Shown here: positions 1 to 10,182 of the stretch, piece after piece
Layout of the letters: every line of letters begins with the position of its first letter
How positions within the stretch are numbered: position 1 is the first letter of the stretch
Assembly: GCA_021234155.1 (NCBI GenBank)
Contig: JAJEKV010000013.1
Coordinates: 13,557,877 to 13,621,876, forward strand
DNA length: 64,000 nt
Direction: 5' to 3'
From: Isoetes taiwanensis
Taxonomy: Eukaryota > Streptophyta > Lycopodiopsida > Isoetales > Isoetaceae
Notes under the pieces: model-generated
Seen by the model: the letters and a program-made list of their open reading frames with translations, nothing else
The model's database searches: none
Told to the model about the DNA's origin: nothing
Program-made: the position numbers and the translations under genes

Positions 1-186
1 GAGAAGTGGAAAAAGTGTTTTGGGAGAGCGATTCGGATTTTCCAGCAAGTTCTGGTGTGAGATTCGAGTTTTCCAAGACCTTTTTGGCGACAAAATTCAA
101 GATTCAACTTTTCTAGTGGGTGCTTTGTTTGGTGACGAATTTGTTTTCTCAACCTTTTTTTTTGCTGTTGAAAGCGGGAGAAATTC
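1..186 (+). other. copia untranslated leader
   Basis: Sequence between the missing 5' LTR and the gag start at 187. No tRNA-iMet-type primer site is visible here, so it must lie upstream of the window. No ORF of its own is supported. Confidence 0.6.
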
Positions 187-1131
187 ATGGATCCATTCAA
201 GTTCTCACAGAATGCAAAGCTCACTAATAATAATTACCATGCTTGGAAGAAGTTCATGGTGAATTATTTGATATTTAGTGACATGGGAGTGGTGTTTGAT
301 GAAGATTTTATCAGCACCAAGTCAACAGACGCTGGCAGGATAAACCAGAAAGCTTGTGCTCTTGTCAAAATGTTGGCTGAAGAGACAATTGGTCATGAAA
401 TCAACCATTTTACTGAGTTTAAGGAGATATGGTCTCATTTGGAGAGGTCTCTTGATAGCAAGGGTATGGCTACTCAAATGCTGATCCAGAACAAAATGAG
501 ACATGCCCAATTAGGTGATTTTAAATATGTCACAGCATACCTTACTCAGATGAAGCAATGGCGCTTGGATTACATGGCTGCTGGTGGAGTGTCTTTGTCA
601 AAAAAAATTGTGATTCAAGATATCTTGGTTGGTCTTCCTCCTTCGTATGATATTATCTCTTCGAAGATCAGATACAAGGAGAAGATTGATATAGCCAAAG
701 TAACCATTCTACTGCAACAAGAGGAGTTGGTGCAGAAGCAAAGGGATGGGAGAGTGGACCATGCTAATTTTGTGTCTACTTCTCGGGCTGACACCAAGAA
801 GAAGTTTGCTGATAGCAAAGACTCTAGGAAGTCAGAAAACGTGACGTCTGATGGTAAGAAATCCAAGGAGTTCAAGTGCTGGAATTGTGGTGAAAAGGGT
901 CACTACAGTTCGAATTGTAAGAAGGAGAAGAAAAGCTCAAAGGATAGTGACACGAGAAGCACAGCAGTCAACTCTAAGGGAGAGACAAGTGCTGTTGCGT
1001 GTGCCACTTTTGATGTGAATATCTCAATCTTTGTAAAGCCGCCAAAGACCTTTACGAGAAGGATTTGGATTTTGGACTCGGGAGCTACGGTTCATCTTTA
1101 CCGAGATTCGGATGTGTTTTTTCGAACTTGA
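187..1131 (+). pseudogene. copia gag with CCHC zinc knuckle and start of protease
   Basis: A 314-codon frame begins MDPFKFSQNAKLT, a normal copia Gag start. The UBN2/DUF4219-like capsid region covers roughly residues 1-190. A basic linker follows, then the zinc knuckle CWNCGEKGHYSSNC (CX2CX4HX4C) near residue 237. Near residue 298 comes the aspartic protease motif WILDSGATVHL, with catalytic DSG. Gag packages the element RNA and the protease matures the polyprotein. In an intact copia the frame would continue into integrase, but a TGA stops it at 1129-1131 just after the protease motif. Start chosen because it is the first ATG that gives the family N-terminus. Confidence 0.9.
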
Positions 1132-1860
1132 ACCTCGATCCGAGGTGATGTGAAGATGGGTGATGGATATTCTATTCCTATCACAGGAAAGGGAATTGTA
1201 GCTTTTCAATTGCATGGACGTGATGTAGTTAGTAAGGTGAGGAATGTCATGTTTGCACCTGGATTACAGTCTAATATCATGTCTGCTGCTGAATTTGATA
1301 AAGCGGGCCATCACATTGTCCTCGGAAATGGTAAAGCTTTATCCGCGGGCAGGGAATCCACTTGAAGGCATTGACTTGAAAAGTCCGCCAGTTCATGGCG
1401 CAGATGGACGACCGGTAATGAATGGCTTGTATGTCTTTGATGGTTCAGTTCATAAGACCGAACATGGTCTTGTATGTGTCGACTTGACTGGCCGAAAGCA
1501 TCCGTGGCATGCTCATTTTGGTCATGTTGGAGGCACTGGCTGTACATGCTTTGTACAAGAACAAGATGGTTAAGGTGTATTCCCTCCGAAAATGTGTCAA
1601 GCTTGAGTGTCTTTGATCCCATCTCGTTTCCCACAAAGAAGGCTATTCATCGAGCAACTCAACCTCTTGAGCCGCCGTGATTCGATTTGTGCTATATGCC
1701 CGATGTTTCACTAGGTGGAAAGAGGTATTTCTTGACCCGATTGATGATTTCAAGAGGGTACACTTGGGTTTATACTTTGCAATCGCAAATCTGAGGTGCT
1801 TGGCAAGTTCAAGGCCTTCAAAAGCAGGTTGAAAGCGATGCAGGGTTAGTAATAAAAAAG
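1132..1860 (+). pseudogene. copia protease C-part, GAG-pre-integrase and integrase N-part, decayed
   Basis: Homology continues in several frames. Protease-domain sequence with VMFAPGLQSNIMSAAEFDKAG lies at about 1150-1340. The GAG-pre-integrase histidine region HPWHAHFGH lies near 1500. The start of the integrase core, with DVSLGGKRYFLT, lies near 1700. At least three frameshifts or stops separate these pieces. The order matches copia, so this is decay in place and not a set of separate genes. Confidence 0.8.
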
Positions 1861-2375
1861 TTGAGAAGTGACAATGGAGGTGAATATGTTTCTAATGCCT
1901 TTGATGAGTTTCTCATGCAAGAAGGTATTAAAAGACAGTTAATCATTCCTTATGCTCATCCACAAAATGGTGTAGCTGAAAGGAGGAATAGATCTTTGCT
2001 TGATTTGGCAAGATCTATGATGAGTCACAAGCAACTGCCTGAATCTTTTTGGGGAGAGGCAGTAGTGACAACAACATATTTGGCAAATAGGTCGCCTACT
2101 AAGGCAGTCCAGGATGTGACTCCTTATGAAGCGTTTTGGAGAATGAAACCAGACGTGTCTCATTTGAGGGTGTTTGGATGCTTGGCTTATGCTTCCATAC
2201 CTGCTGAGAAGTTGAAAAAGTATGGGAAGTTGCATGACAGGGCTGTCAAAGCCATCTTCATTGGGTATCCAGAAAATCAGAAAGGTTACAAGTTGTATGA
2301 TCCTTCCAACAAGCAGGTTATTGTAAGCAGGTCAGTTCAGTTCGTTGAAGATGCTGTGTATGATGGTATATCTTC
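1861..2375 (+). pseudogene. copia integrase catalytic core and C-terminal part
   Basis: The frame contains the second catalytic aspartate in RSDNGGEY and the glutamate in QNGVAERRNRSLL, followed by the typical copia stretch ending at LYDPSNKQVIVSRSVQF. The integrase joins the cDNA to the host chromosome. Homology stops at about VEDAVYDG (2341-2367). The same frame then runs on by chance to 2448 through the inverted RT segment. No ATG start is needed because this is the interior of a polyprotein. Confidence 0.88.
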
Positions 2376-3721
2376 AACTCCCACAGCAAAAGAGATATCA
2401 GGTCTAGTGACTGTGAGATATATCAACACCCCTACCAAGCTTCGATAGAGTGTGGGATCACACTCCTCACCATCGAAATCAAGCTCAAGCCTTGTGCCTG
2501 GATCAAAAGGACTTGCTACAGCCTTGCAATCTTGCATACGATACTGCTATAACATTTCTTTGATATATTTATGCTGAGAAAGATGGATGTCATCTGAGTG
2601 CTGCCACACTTCTACACCTAAACAATAATGCATAAGGCCAAGGTCAGTCATCTCGAAGGACGAAGATAACTGCAACTTCAATGTAGAAATCAGCACATCA
2701 GCATCTCCTATGATGATCAAATCATCAACATACAAAACCACAATGCACATTCGACCTTCATGTGATTTGTAATAAAGATTGGGGTCTGCTGCACTTCTGT
2801 TGAACCCCTGCTCAAGAAAGAAAGCATTAATTTTCGTATGCCAACATCTTGGAGCCTGCTTCAAGCCATAAATGCTTTTCTTCAAATGACAAACCAACTG
2901 CTCCTTCCCTTGAACAATAAATCCTGGAGGTTGAGTCATATAGACCTCTTCCTCCAAATCACCATTCAAAAAAGCAGACTTAATGTCCATTTGAAACATT
3001 GGCCAACCTTTCATCGCAGCAACAGCTATAACTGATCTAATAGTGGACATTCTGGCTACGGGAGCAAAGACTTCATCATAATCTAAGCCTTTTTTCTGTG
3101 CAAAACCCTTGGCCACAAGTCTAGCTTTGTGCTTTGACACTGTTCCATCAGCATGAAATTTAGTTTTAAACACCCACTTACAGCCAATAACTTGCTTATC
3201 AGCTGGGAGTTCAACCAATTTCCATGTGCCTTGCTTCAGCAATTGAGAGTATTCTTCTTCTATTGCATGCTGCCACTGCGGATCACTAGCTGCTTCATGA
3301 AAGGTTTGTGGATCAACATGATCCTGGACCTTTGCCATTGAGGCAAGGTTACATGATCCATTAAACTTCTCCTGTTTCTCCATCAGACGTGCTGATCTCC
3401 TAGGTTCAACAACAGGTACAACAGGTGCTGCAACCGGTTCTGCAACAATTTGTTTCTCCTTGAGACGTGCTAATCTCCTAGGTTCAACAACAGGAGGTAT
3501 AGCAGGTGCTACAATAGGTGTTGTAACAGGTGCTGGATCAGGTGCTACAGTGCCTTCATGTGTGCTGGACTCCCCCTGAAAGGAACCAACCTGCTCATGG
3601 ACCATAGGGCGAGTGGGATTGGGATCATCCCGTGCCACTACTTCAGGCAAATGTGAGTTCACTGGAGAAACCACTAGAGAGGGAGAGAAAGGTCTACCAG
3701 CAGCTGCTGCTGTCATTGTGA
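2376..3721 (-). pseudogene. copia linker and reverse transcriptase, inverted inside its own element
   Basis: Read from 3721 downwards this is the usual copia integrase-RT linker (proline-rich, two similar PRRSARL-type repeats), then RT: WKLVELPADKQVIGCKWVFK, FAPVARMSTIR, FQMDIKSAFLNGDLEEEVYM, YGLKQAPRCWH and the catalytic YVDDLIIIGDADV. It continues past a stop at about 2544 into MQDCKAVASPFDPGT and LTVTRPDISFAV, near 2380. The flanking plus-strand sequence resumes at 3722 with the next expected motif, SHWKAAKRLLAYLKGT. One clean inversion of about 1.35 kb explains both junctions. Confidence 0.9.
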
Positions 3722-4319
3722 ACTGCAGTCGCACTGGAAGGCTGCTAAAAGACTGCTGGCATATCTGAAGGGGACTTCACAGGAAGGTCTCTTTTATCAG
3801 AGGTCCTCTGATTTCTAGCTGAAAGTCTTTGTTGATGCTGATCATGCTAACTGTCATGATAGCAGGAGATCCACAACAGGGATGGTCACGTTCATAGGGC
3901 CTAACGTGCTGACATGGTTGTCCAAAAGACAGTCTACAGTGTCAATCAGCACCACGGAGGCAGAATTCAAAGCACTCAGTGTTGGGATGCAGGAATTGTT
4001 GTGGCTTAAACATTTGTGGACAGATCTGCAGGTACCTCCATCCTCGGCTGTTATATTGTGTGACAATACAAGCACCATCCATCTTGCCAAGGATGCTAAG
4101 TACCACCCAAAGACAAAACACCTTGACATCCACTTGTGTTTTGTCCGTGAGCAGATCCAAATGGGATCTTCTCAACTTGTTCATTGCTCCTCACAGGATC
4201 AGTTTGTTGATGGCTTTACCAAACCATTAGTTGGATCCAAGTTCGTCAATGTGAAGGAGAGCTTGGGCATGAAGAAATTGCAGCTGAAGGGAGAGAAGAA
4301 TTACCTTGGTTTCAGCTGA
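3722..4319 (+). pseudogene. copia RT C-end and RNase H
   Basis: From 3722 the plus strand encodes LQSHWKAAKRLLAYLKGTSQ and then, after a TAG at about 3822, VFVDADHANCHDSRRSTTG. The RNase H motifs follow: STTEAEFKALSVGMQELLWL, LCDNTSTIHLAKD and KHLDIHLCFVREQI. RNase H degrades the RNA of the RNA-DNA hybrid. The frame ends at TGA 4317-4319, about 35 bases before the polypurine tract, the normal place for the end of copia pol. Confidence 0.9.
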
Positions 4320-4344
4320 TTTTCTTCTGCTTAGTCAGCAACAT

Positions 4345-4355
4345 TTAAGGGAGAG
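4345..4355 (+). other. copia polypurine tract
   Basis: A purine run (TTAAGGGAGAG) lies directly before the TGTTGG start of the 3' LTR. This is the position of the plus-strand primer in LTR retrotransposons. Confidence 0.75.
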
Positions 4356-4689
4356 TGTTGGAATATAAATATGTTGACTAAGCATAATGTGCTGAAACAG
4401 CATACAGGTGCTGAGAAGGTGCTGAAATGTACAGAAGGCAGCACTTTGTCAACACTGAGCACCGACCATAAATCAGTGCCATAATTAGTGGGCGGTGGTT
4501 AAACGGTAGACTACTATTCTTAGTCTCACCAGTTGTATATATTGATTGTACGTTATGTACTATGTAATGCTCAGAAGTAGAGATTGTATTTCCCATTGCT
4601 TTCTCAATAGAGTTATTCTTGTCTTCTATTCTATCTCTTGAGTCGATCTTGCGGGTTTGTGCTGGTTTTGCATACAACCACTTTACATT
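4356..4689 (+). repeat. copia 3' LTR, first part
   Basis: Begins TGTTGGAATATAAATATG after the polypurine tract. It is continued by 10075-10100, which ends ACACCCAACA. Counting the target duplication only once, the LTR is 360 bp. The 5' partner is outside the window, so LTR divergence cannot be measured here. Confidence 0.88.
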
Positions 4690-4775
4690 TAGGCAGCATC
4701 CAACTGGACATGTAAGGGTGCTTTTTTTATTAACCTACTCAAAAAATCATGTCGCGACATTGGTGCTGGTAAGGT
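4690..4775 (+). repeat. left terminal inverted repeat of the 15-bp-TSD transposon
   Basis: The terminal part is GGCAGCATCCAACTG. The inner part contains GGGTGCTTTTTTTATT, ACCTACTCAA, TCGCGAC and GGTGCTGG. Each is matched on the opposite strand at 9969-10059. Confidence 0.82.
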
Positions 4776-4934
4776 GCTGATACCCGTCATAAAAATTTTT
4801 CGACCGCCCTTCACGTTTCGTCAAGCACTTCACCCGCCATAGCCAGCCTTGAGCGGGAGTCAAGATCCATCATTCCTGCTATTTTTGGCCAAGTCATCGA
4901 TCCCAAAATTTTAGTTTGCAATCTCCAATTCGAA

Positions 4935-6866
4935 TTGGAATTTCCCCGCCCAAATCAAATGCTGCACCTTCAGATTGTTTGTCCAAGAGATGAAAGTGAA
5001 GAATGGTATGCACATGACTGCCTAACTCTCAAGTGCAATAATTGTGGACCTAGCAAGCTGCCAACATGTCCAAAAGAAGTGAATTTAAAAAATGGTGTGC
5101 AGGTGGAGTGGAAGACATATGACAAGGTACTAAGATTGTTGCTGTTTTTTATGCTTCATTATGGTGTAGCTTTATTTTTTATTTCTGTATTTATTGTAGA
5201 TATATGAATCTGTAGAAGAACCTGATGGCAAAGGAGGTTATAAGCTGGGAAAAAAACCAGTCACTAAACTGGTTTACAAGACCACAAGTGCTGCTGATAT
5301 TTTCCAGAATGCCAGAACAGTGCTGAAAGAATTCATTCCACACAACTATGAGGCTAGATGACAGGCCAGACAATTCAAGGAGTGTTTGGAAACATTTCCA
5401 AAGGATGCAATAGTTTCAGTGATTGATTTTGCTGAAAATTATAGCTTCAAGATTCAGCAAGAAATTCAAAGTCTGCATTGGAGGAATGATCAGTGCACAA
5501 TTTTAGTGCATATATCATATAGACATGCCACCAAAAGTGATGACCCTAAATTGGATGAAGATGAGAGAAGAATCATCAAAGAAACTCACTTCTACATTTC
5601 AGATGACAGGGAACATGACACTTTGTTTATGCAACATTGTTTGAACAGTCATGCAGCATTTTTGTCCAGCAAACAAATCAAGTACAGCAGACACATTGTT
5701 TGGTCTGATGGATGTTCTAGCCAGTGGAAAGGAAGTAGAAGATTTTACTTTCTAGGAAGAAATTATCAAACTAGTGGCATCCCAATAACTTGGAATTATT
5801 TTGCTTCTTATCATGGGAAAGGTAACTTTCATTTTCAAGCACCTAGAGTTAATGTTCATTTCAAAGACTAATCGATAGAGAGAGAAACGGTGAACATGAT
5901 GGTCTTTGGAGCTGTCATTAAGAGAGCTCTAACTCATGAGATGTTAAAAGAAATTGATTGCCACTTAGAAATGCACATGATGTAGTGGTTTTTGCAAAAA
6001 CGCGTTCGGTGACAACATAACAATGGAAGGCAAGGGGACAGATACTGGTGTCTTTGTTGAGGCTGCTGGATTTTTATACATTCCAATTTGTTGAGCTTGT
6101 GAATGCTTGTGTTTGACAGATTTTTTTGGGAAGTTGGTATAGGAGATGTTGATAGAAGTGAAAGGTATGATTGTGCAACTCTATCTGGCTCTAGCAAATT
6201 TCATTCCATCAGGCCTACTCAAAGAACTGACCCGACTCAAGTGGCACATATGAACTTCACTTGTTTCTGTCATAACTGCTGGTTAGGGAAATATGCAAAG
6301 TGTCCCTACATTGCTAGAATAGGCACGTGGTCATACTCTGAATTAAAACCTATGGGTGCTGACTATGTTGAGGAAGTTGTTGAAGGCCCTGTTTTTGAAG
6401 GAGATCATGAGTGGAAATCAGATATCATTGCTGTTGGAGATAACTTTGTTGTCAATGCTGAGCCTAACAACAAAGAAAAAGTAGACTTTTATATTTTAAA
6501 ATGCACTAGAACAAAGCATGTTATAGAGAAAGCATACAAGGATCCTTGGGGGCAAAAGTTTGGTAGGAATGAAGTAGTTGTTACTGGAAAATATTACAAG
6601 TTGATTAATGGTAACTTGTATGAATTGCTAGAACATGAGCGAGTCAAAGTGTATCTGACCATTTGGTTTTGGCTGTTAATTTTGATATGACCAGATTGAG
6701 GAACAACCTGTTTCAGCTCCCTGACATTGTGGAAGATCAAATTATGGATAGCTTGCATCAAAGCACATCCATTTATGCTCAAGAAGTTTTAGAGTCTAAA
6801 GGAAATGATCTGAAAGGAAAGAAGAAATCAAAAGCAAAAGTAGCAAAAGGCAAAGATGCTTTGTGA
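4935..6866 (+). pseudogene. transposase-like gene with DFAENYS / SDG / HGKG motifs, decayed
   Basis: Exon 1 (from 4935) encodes a CNNCGPSKLPTCP-type cysteine motif. A GT-AG intron of about 80 bp (5129-5200) follows. Later frames carry VSVIDFAENYSFKIQQEIQ, IQSLHWRNDQCT, VWSDGCSSQWKG and YHGKG. Then come a short intron or insertion, GAVIKRALTHEM, FFWEVGIGDVDRSERYDCAT, and the cysteine-rich FTCFCHNCWLGKYAKCPY. The tail is lysine-rich. Motifs of the kind DFAENY...HW...SDG...HGKG...FW occur in uncharacterised proteins of many eukaryotes. I infer a DDE-like transposase because the gene lies between terminal inverted repeats and the acidic residues are regularly spaced. Breaks are TGA at 5359-5361, frame changes near 5870-6100 and another near 6655. 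Superfamily not assigned. Confidence 0.72.
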
Positions 6867-6869
6867 TTC

Positions 6870-7690
6870 AAACTGTAAACCCTAGACCAATTTGTAAATT
6901 GTGAAACATATTGTAAATTGTAAATCATATTGTAAATTTGTAGTCATATTGAAGTTGTCATAATTCATATGTTGTCAAATATGTTGTCATAGTTCATATG
7001 TAATCAAATTGGTTGTCAATCATAACCATAAACATATATGTAAACAATCATATTGGTTGTCAATCATAAACAATCATAAACAAATATGTAACCATAAACA
7101 ATCATATGTAAACAATCATATTGCTAGATAGCTATCAATCATAAACTTGGAATGTAAACTAGCTATCAATCATAAACAATCATTACTTGGAATGTAAACC
7201 TTCATACTTGGAATGTAAACCTTATATTCATGTACACCTTATATTCATGTGTACACCTTATATTCATGTACACCTTATATTCATGTGTACACCTTATATT
7301 CATGGAATGTAAACCTTAAATTCATATGTAAACATTGCTATCAATCATAAACCTTGCTGGGGTTATACATATGTAAACCTTGCTATTCATTGCTATTCAT
7401 ATGTAAACCTTCCTATTATGTAATACATAAACCTTATACATAAACCCTTTTACATAAACCTTATATTAATGTAAACCTTTTACATGTAAAAACCTTATGT
7501 AAAAACTTATGTAAAACTTATATTAGTGTAATATTCATGGAATGTAAACCTTGCTTAGACTGCTGCGACATATATTAGTGTAATATTCATGGAATATATA
7601 TTAGTGTAAACCTTGCTATTACATAAATATACAAAAAACATGTCAACACTATAGAACAAAATTGTGTTGCATGTATACAAGATCCACATA
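6870..7690. repeat. AT-rich short-period repeats between the two convergent transposon genes
   Basis: The region between the 3' ends of the two genes is built from drifting copies of short motifs such as ATAAACAATCAT, CTTGGAATGTAAAC and, at about 7226-7305, several copies of TTATATTCATGTACACC. No ORF or RNA gene is visible. It probably holds the 3' UTRs of both genes. Confidence 0.7.
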
Positions 7691-7770
7691 ATATTTTAAA
7701 AAGAAAACATCCTCATAATATCCTTCTGGTAGATGCTGATAAGATGCCTGGTAGATGCTGAAAGACTGCT

Positions 7771-9410
7771 AAATTCCAGAAAGTCTTGCCTTTTTAAAAG
7801 CAAGATAATTTTCCTCCAGTGTACCACCTGGAAGGATTTCTTCTTCAGAGTCTGCTCCTTTATCCTGTGATAAATCTGCTCCTTTATCCTGTGATAAATC
7901 TGCTCCTTTATCCTCTTTAGCATCATTGTTCTTTACATCTCCAGCATCTTGATCTTCTATAGGCTCCAACCTTGCATCTTTAGCAGCAGCTTTCACATCA
8001 ATGTTAGACACATTTCCTGCAACAAGAATTCAATATTAACTACAACTAAATTGAACATGGACTACTATTCAAATTTTCGCTTAGACTTACCATTTTTCTT
8101 CAGTGCTCCAGGCTTGTTTCTTGCAAGGGTCTTCTTGTCTGCAGGTTGTCCAGTGCTGCCAGGGGTCTTCTTGTCTGCAAGATTAATTTAAAATTAATGT
8201 AACTTAAAGAGAAGTTATAATACTAAAACTAAATGTGTACCTTTTATGGGAGATATGTGAGCAAATTTAACAGGACTCAGCTTGTCAATATCTATAACTG
8301 TTCAAATAGAATTGAAGTTAGCACAAAACAAAAACATTACAAGATACATTGAACAAGAATACTTACTTGCAACAGGTTTCGAGTCTTTCTTTGTGCTGGC
8401 CCTTGTCTTCCTTTTCTTAATTTTTGTAGTCCTTTCTGCTTTAAATTCAGCACTTGCAGGTTTATTGTACAAAGTGGTCTTTGCTATCAACTTCATCCTT
8501 ACGCTTCTTATCTTCATCATTTGTTTGCATTTTTAGGTTTCTTCTTCATCTTCATAGTTAGAGTCCTCTTCAATCACAACACTGAATTCTTTGAATCCCA
8601 GTTCCTGCAAAATATTGCTTGGGACTTCCTCTCCACAACAGGGAACCACAGAGTGCATAGTTTTCAAAGACAGGTTGAAAAGCAAAACACATGGTACTTA
8701 TGTCCACATTGGTTTATTTTAACAAACAGGTCATATTCTTGAGGAAAACAAAGGCCACATGCCTGACATACATCAGTAGTTAGCAAAGGCAAAGAATACA
8801 CACCCATACCCAACTCCATCCGAGTTTTGGTGCTTTCACTATCTTGCTGCATGGCTGAAATATGCTTAGCCTTTGCATGCCACTTAGCCATTGATTCCTC
8901 ATAGGAATCTATTTCATCCTTCAGCAAAGAAATTTCTTCACGAATGTGTTCTTCCCCTTTAGAATCTATTTTCAGAAGTGCTGACTCCAAAAGCTCTCGC
9001 ATAACTACTTCATCATTCTTTAGTTTTGCAATAGCATCAACTTCTTCTGGAAAATCACGTTCAAGGTCTTCTCTGGACTTCTGCTTGGCCTCTATATTTT
9101 CATATATAGCTTTGCAAGCTATGTCTGCTCCAGCAACAACACCTTCTTTCCTCAACAAAGACTCTTGTTTTGATAATAGCAACTCCTCTGCATATCTCTT
9201 CATCTCAACCCAAGTGATCCAAAACAGCGTCGCTATTCAAACAGTAGCTGCGGGTCTCTCCCTTAGAAATCTGGCGCTCAGATGTTCGATAAGCTTCTGC
9301 AGCAAAACTAGCCCAATTCACTTTGAATTGCCCAGGGTTTGACAAAGCTCATTGGGTATTACTCCAAGCAAAAGCTCGAGCAAAGGTTACCCTAACCTCA
9401 TTGTTGGTAG
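7771..9410 (-). pseudogene. second gene of the 15-bp-TSD transposon: coiled-coil protein with RING-like zinc motif
   Basis: Reading down from about 9410, the N-terminal part has FARAFAWSN and VNWASFA. From 9203 there is a long charged coiled coil (SKQESLLRKEG to DEIDSYEESMAKWHAKAK). Next is a zinc motif, CQACGLCFPQEYDL and CGHKYHVFC, completed after a one-base frame change near 8680 by VVPCCGEEVP. The C-terminal part is basic and acidic low complexity and includes the repeated octad DKGADLSQ (7857-7920). It runs tail to tail with the transposase-like gene. The same architecture appears at 15831-18244. Function unknown: it could be a DNA-binding or ubiquitin-related accessory factor. Stops in the N-terminal part and the frame change suggest decay. 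Confidence 0.62.
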
Positions 9411-9968
9411 GCTTGCTTTTCTGATAAATCCTTTCCAGTGGCGAACCGGGGCCTAACAAATTTTAAATTTATCTTTCCTTTCCGAAGTGGGCACTGGCAG
9501 ACTTCAAGAAAATCACGGTCGGAAACATCCTTCGCCTTCAAATCCTTTGGCTTATTCCCTTCATTACACAAACCTCTGTTTGTGTGAAATTCATACTCAG
9601 TTCTTGCGAAAAGTAGTTCCTGATAACATCAAACAGTGTCTTTTTAGTTCAATATCAGTAGATAAAGAAAAAAGCATGAGAAATAGAGGGATTTTTACCT
9701 CGCCGGACTTCAGCGCCATAGCTAGATGCTGGAATTCCTAAGAGTAGCAGAATGAACCGAACTTCCCAACCCAATTACACTTTCAATCAAGCTTTAAAAT
9801 CAAAATGATCACGATTCGAAAATCCCTAGCTGCACCTAATCAATTCTGCCTGCGAAAACTTTTCGCGCGCAGGCCTGCACACCCTGCAAAAATGATGAAG
9901 GACGTCCTTCAAAAATAATGAAGGGCGTCCTTCACGTCACGAGAAAAAGCTGAAAATAGGTGCTGAGC

Positions 9969-10059
9969 CGGTGCTGGAGCGTCGCGAAATTGAGTAGGTC
10001 AATAAAAAAAGCACCCGTAACCACACACCACACTATATTGCTCAGTTGGACCCTGCCAT
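9969..10059 (-). repeat. right terminal inverted repeat of the 15-bp-TSD transposon
   Basis: Read on the minus strand it gives GGCAGGGTCCAACTG, then about 23 bases not present at the left end, then GGGTGCTTTTTTTATTG, ACCTACTCAA and TCGCGAC. Just inside, at 9897-9945, lies a short palindromic repeat of AAGGACGTCCTTCA type. Confidence 0.82.
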
Positions 10060-10074
10060 CAACCACTTTACATT

Positions 10075-10100
10075 GCGTCTGTGGGTTTTGACACCCAACA
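10075..10100 (+). repeat. copia 3' LTR, last 26 bases
   Basis: Continues the LTR after the second copy of the 15-bp target duplication and ends ACACCCAACA, the inverted match to the TGTTGG start. The next five bases (GTTTA) would be the element's own target duplication, but the left flank is outside the window. Confidence 0.86.
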
Positions 10101-10107
10101 GTTTAGA

Positions 10108-10180
10108 GTGCGATTCTAGGCAGTCTCGAACTCGAGACCTATAGTTGCAAGAACTAGTGCGTTACCACTAGACCAAACAT
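10108..10180 (-). other. tRNA-like (SINE-head-like) sequence
   Basis: On the minus strand there is an A-box-like TGGTCTAGTGGTAACGC. A short anticodon-arm-like hairpin TAGTTCTTGCAACTA follows, then a B-box-like GTCTCGAGTTCGAGAC whose stem pairs perfectly. A proper seven-base T loop and a normal acceptor stem are not evident, so a functional tRNA is unlikely. A tRNA-derived SINE head truncated by the copia insertion at 10100 fits best. Confidence 0.5.
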
Positions 10181-10182
10181 AA

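Larger units (their letters stand above)
4690..10059. mobile_element. DNA transposon of unassigned superfamily with a 15-bp target duplication
   Basis: The 15-mer CAACCACTTTACATT occurs at 4675-4689 and again at 10060-10074 and flanks this 5370-bp block exactly. The block ends are inverted repeats of each other. TAGGCAGCATCCAACTG at the left and ATGGCAGGGTCCAACTG (read on the minus strand) at the right agree at 13 of 17 positions. A second, stronger block follows (GGGTGCTTTTTTTATT, then ACCTACTCAA and TCGCGAC), spaced differently at the two ends. Two convergent genes lie inside: a transposase-like gene on plus and a coiled-coil/RING-like gene on minus. A 15-bp duplication is longer than those of the common plant cut-and-paste superfamilies (2-11 bp). 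Confidence 0.85.
1..10100 (+). mobile_element. Ty1/copia LTR retrotransposon, 5'-incomplete, rearranged, split by a nested DNA transposon
   Basis: The order gag, CCHC knuckle, protease, GAG-pre-integrase, integrase, RT, RNase H is that of Ty1/copia. The 5' LTR and primer-binding site lie before base 1. The 3' LTR starts at 4356 with TGTTGG after a purine tract and ends at 10100 with CCAACA, so its ends are inverted as expected of an LTR. It is interrupted by the transposon at 4690-10059. The RT segment 2376-3721 reads on the minus strand, while gag/integrase and RNase H read on the plus strand. Frameshifts and stops show that the copy is dead. Family assignment is firm; lineage is not assigned. 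Confidence 0.93.
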
